Source: Anodontia alba (Eukaryota > Mollusca > Bivalvia > Lucinida > Lucinidae). Taken from it: a stretch of 64,000 bases of DNA. The stretch spans positions 14,991,211 through 15,055,210 of the forward strand of contig OZ024821.1 of NCBI GenBank assembly GCA_964016985.1, read 5' to 3'. The position numbers were made by a program, and so were the translations under genes. This document shows, one piece after another, positions 63,365-64,000 of this stretch (position 1 is its first letter; each line of letters opens with the position of its first letter). The notes below the pieces were generated by a model that was given only the letters and a program-made list of their open reading frames with translations, had not been told where the DNA came from and ran no database searches.

Positions 63365-63970
63365 CATTAACGAGTGCTGTGGAGATATTACCGTGAATCA
63401 GCGTAGTGATTTTTTTTTTTCCATAAAAGCATGTTCTATAGTTTCATTAGATTTTCCTCACTGAGATGTGCATGCTTTCCTCCAGAAATCGGAAGTGAAA
63501 CATTCTTTTTCCTTGACAAAAACACAATCTAATGGCCTAGTTTTATAAATCTTAACCGAGATTGATAATTAACCTACAGTTTCTCTTAAATCCTTAAAGC
63601 ACCAATCACATTTACAGCAGATGACATTTTTAAATTTCTTTTTAATTTTCATAGAAAATAGTAAGTAAGCAAGTAAATAAGTAAAGACTTTATTTAATGA
63701 GGGTAACAACATTAGCATATAAAATAGCTAATCTTCCATTATGCCTGCAAAATATTATACAAATGTACATAAGCTAATAGTAAGCACTGCTAAGAATGAA
63801 ATAAACTTATTTAATAACCACTTTCTGATTGTGGCTCCTGTGACTTTTGCCCCAGCAGGTGCGATGACGCCTTCCGCGGAATTCTTGTTGAGAGTCTCAG
63901 ACACAATATCCTGCATCTGGGAAAACCCCCGAGTATGGTAAAGAGATAAGTCTAAATATTTTAGGCAGAA
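63365..63970. other. No certain gene; repeat with TAAG run
   Basis: 63658-63725 carries AAGTAAGCAAGTAAATAAGT and AAAGACTTTATTTAATGAGG, a recognisable repeat type. A minus-strand frame ending near 63772 (from an acceptor-like CCCAG at 63920) reads MQDIVSETLNKNSAEGVIAP, AGAKVTGATIRKWLLNKF, but I could not support it as an exon. Confidence 0.3.
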
Positions 63971-63973
63971 ATA

Positions 63974-64000
63974 TTAACCCTAGTCCTGCTGAACCCGGAT
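63974..64000 (+). mobile_element. MITE-P left end, cut by the window edge
   Basis: TTAACCCTAGTCCTGCTGAA followed by CCCGGAT, the same left end as the 27024 copy. Confidence 0.75.

Noticed and set aside
63772..63920. Minus-strand frame MQDIVSETLNKNSAEGVIAP... with acceptor-like CCCAG
   Set aside because: Part of it overlaps a TAAG/TTTATTTAATGAGG repeat, the pyrimidine tract is poor and no family was recognised. Left as a note only.

Overview
The window looks like eukaryotic, AT-rich, repeat-dense DNA from a marine invertebrate, most probably a bivalve mollusc (inference). The reasons are the introns with GT/AG splice sites, hundreds of small transposon copies, and several arrays of ~140-160 bp tandem units that end in a GACGG/GACAG tetranucleotide run plus a terminal hairpin. 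As I recall, that last design matches the pearl / Helentron-associated elements of bivalves. There are no operons or bacterial features, and most open frames longer than 60 codons are repeat translations.

The one gene I can name with confidence is IMP3, the U3 snoRNP / SSU-processome protein, on the minus strand. Five coding exons are present (38085-37949, 29534-29427, 13895-13821, 12885-12806, 7784-7733). Their splice phases fit exactly and they join into 150 codons plus two bases. The last ~32-35 codons are not visible and probably lie left of base 1. Its 452 coding bases are spread over 30.4 kb, and its introns are packed with transposons. Intron 1 carries a hAT element with a perfect 8-bp target duplication, a trimeric foldback, two large foldbacks that share one 9-bp target sequence, and a Tigger/pogo relic. 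Intron 2 carries a dead mariner and a three-level nested insertion. Intron 4 carries a 2.3 kb tandem array. Exons 3 and 4 lie between two inverted copies of a ~360-400 bp repeat. A tandem-repeat transposon begins 174 bp upstream of the start codon.

Right of IMP3 (38-52 kb) are a truncated Penelope-like element (GIY-YIG domain with an in-frame stop, flanked by two degenerate hammerhead-like motifs), a long AT microsatellite and a second tandem array (45.4-48.1 kb). From 52 to 60 kb there are weaker traces of other genes: a plus-strand first exon encoding a signal peptide (52080) with a phase-compatible terminal exon (54106), a symmetric phase-1 exon candidate (55512), and a minus-strand exon candidate (59571) that abuts a Tigger-type MITE. 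The last 10 kb is a mosaic of hairpin MITEs, a 31-bp minisatellite and a CAGTG-ended hAT-like element.

MITE families are named here by signature. P: TTAA + CCCTTGTCCTGCTGAA ends, piggyBac type. F: GCATGAAATGTC hairpin. T: TTGTGGGTACTCATT hairpin. G: GGGCCCAGTTGTTC hairpin. R: CCCTAAGTATT..GGACAG. H: CGACCTAATTNCCGCAC. Boundaries of F, T and R copies are approximate because they were read by eye.
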